A program made the position numbers and the translations under genes. Below are positions 63,284 to 64,000 of a DNA stretch of 64,000 nucleotides, one piece after another. Each line of letters starts with the position of its first letter. Position 1 is the stretch's first letter. Source of the DNA: an uncultured Ruegeria sp. Its GTDB lineage: Bacteria > Pseudomonadota > Alphaproteobacteria > Rhodobacterales > Rhodobacteraceae. Below the pieces are notes generated by a model. The model searched no databases. It was not told the origin of the DNA and saw only the letters and a program-made list of their open reading frames with translations. The stretch covers positions 210,659 through 274,658 of the forward strand of contig NZ_CANMFF010000007.1 of assembly GCF_947497005.1 (NCBI RefSeq). Direction: 5' to 3'.

Positions 63284-63955
63284 ATGGAAGCAACGATCCT
63301 GCATTCAGGCTTCGATGGGCTGAAGTTTACTATTCAGGCGGACATCCCCGACGGCTTTCGCGACGAACTGGCCTCCGCCAAGCAACATGCCAAAGACACC
63401 TACAGTGATTGCGTCCTTGAATTTGGCACCGTGTCACTCAACGTGACCAGCAAGGGTGCGCGTGGTTTTACTACACATACAGGCGATCACGGAGCGGTGT
63501 GGCTGTTTCAAGACCCACAGGACCGCATTCCCAACAATCCCGGCATCACTGTCGACTTCCGGGCCTTTGGGTTGGCCACGCGCGGTTTGGAAGGCGCAGA
63601 GCGACACTTTCGAGATTGCATGGAAGCCTTTGGAATCAAATATGTCGAAACCCAATTGCGGGTCGCACGTGCTGACTTTGCCGTGGACTTTCTGGCACCT
63701 TGGTTTGAACCCGACCGCGAAGCCTTGGTTGTTCCACCCGGCACGAAGGTCACGGAGTACACCGGTGTTGATGAAACCGCGACCGTATCCAGCGGGGCGC
63801 GTGTGGTTGGCTTGCGTGCCGGTGCCGTCGCCAATCGGCAACTGGCGATCTATGACAAGCGGGCCGAAGTGATCCAACAGAACAAGATGGGGTGGCTGAC
63901 GATCTGGAATGCGGCTCTGGCAGTGACCTGCCCCCCGAGGCTCCCTCATTCATAA
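63284..63955 (+). pseudogene. Replication-initiation (Rep_trans-like) protein, apparently frameshifted
   Basis: A 223-residue frame. The Rep-factor-like core is in RVARADFAVDFLAPWFEPD, and ANRQLAIYDKRAEVIQQNKMGWLTIWNAALA carries the Tyr-Asp-Lys signature of rolling-circle initiators. The frame stops at 63955 soon after AALA, near a run of six C at about 63933. In another frame the DNA continues with NESLRVW, which resembles the family's next motif. A frameshift at the C-run is therefore likely, and the rest lies beyond the window. It probably belonged to a phage or plasmid inserted next to the integrase remnant. Confidence 0.6.
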
Positions 63956-64000
63956 CGAGAGTCTGCGGGTCTGGTCTTCATATTCGTCGTCGTTGGTTTG

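Overview
The window looks like chromosomal DNA of a marine Roseobacter-group alphaproteobacterium (Rhodobacteraceae). The support is GC-rich coding with tightly overlapping genes, a divergent hemE/hemC pair, a Hedgehog/intein (Hint) domain protein, a DddQ-type DMSP-lyase cupin, and TRAP and osmolyte-catabolism genes.

From 1 to about 31 kb the content is mostly core: alanine dehydrogenase (cut by the window start), an MscS channel, GST, pheT and pheS separated by three accessory genes, gshA, rsmE with a small nuclease-like gene, ubiA, an OmpA protein, a trans-sulfuration enzyme, moaE-moaD-pgsA, uvrC, a Ca/Na exchanger, an S49 peptidase, an ABC-2 exporter, a CaiB/BaiF enzyme, hemE and hemC.

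From 31.5 to 44.2 kb lies a two-armed catabolic locus. The leftward arm is a fully overlapping seven-gene operon: DMGDH-like demethylase, MDR reductase, DddQ-like cupin, three consecutive enolase-superfamily enzymes and a class III aminotransferase. The rightward arm holds an RpiR regulator, a Rieske oxygenase, an Asp/Glu-racemase-fold enzyme, a sulfotransferase-like protein and a CMD-family protein. Together they look like a pathway for N- or S-methylated zwitterionic osmolytes: Rieske and DMGDH-like demethylation, epimerisation, and C-S or C-N cleavage.

From 44.2 to 50.6 kb lies the most unusual locus. A 103-residue peptide with a nitrile-hydratase-leader-like (NHLP) region and a Cys/Gly-rich tail is followed on the same strand by a SARP/TPR-type regulator. 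A short YcaO enzyme is divergent from it. Next to the YcaO gene are a protein of unknown family and a vanadium-dependent haloperoxidase. No standard YcaO partner, protease or exporter is visible. I read this as a candidate minimal, undescribed RiPP system, possibly with a halogenation step.

From 51.0 kb to the end the DNA is accessory: tRNA-Ser(GCT), a truncated integrase, then a 10.8-kb segment bounded by 90-bp direct repeats that carry the 3' end of an initiator tRNA-Met. The segment holds a TRAP transporter, a fluoroacetate-dehalogenase-like hydrolase, a LeuCD-like hydro-lyase, a LysR regulator and an adenylate-cyclase/TPR protein. Beyond it come more tRNA-fMet fragments, a second integrase remnant, three hairpins and a replication-initiation-like gene that appears frameshifted.
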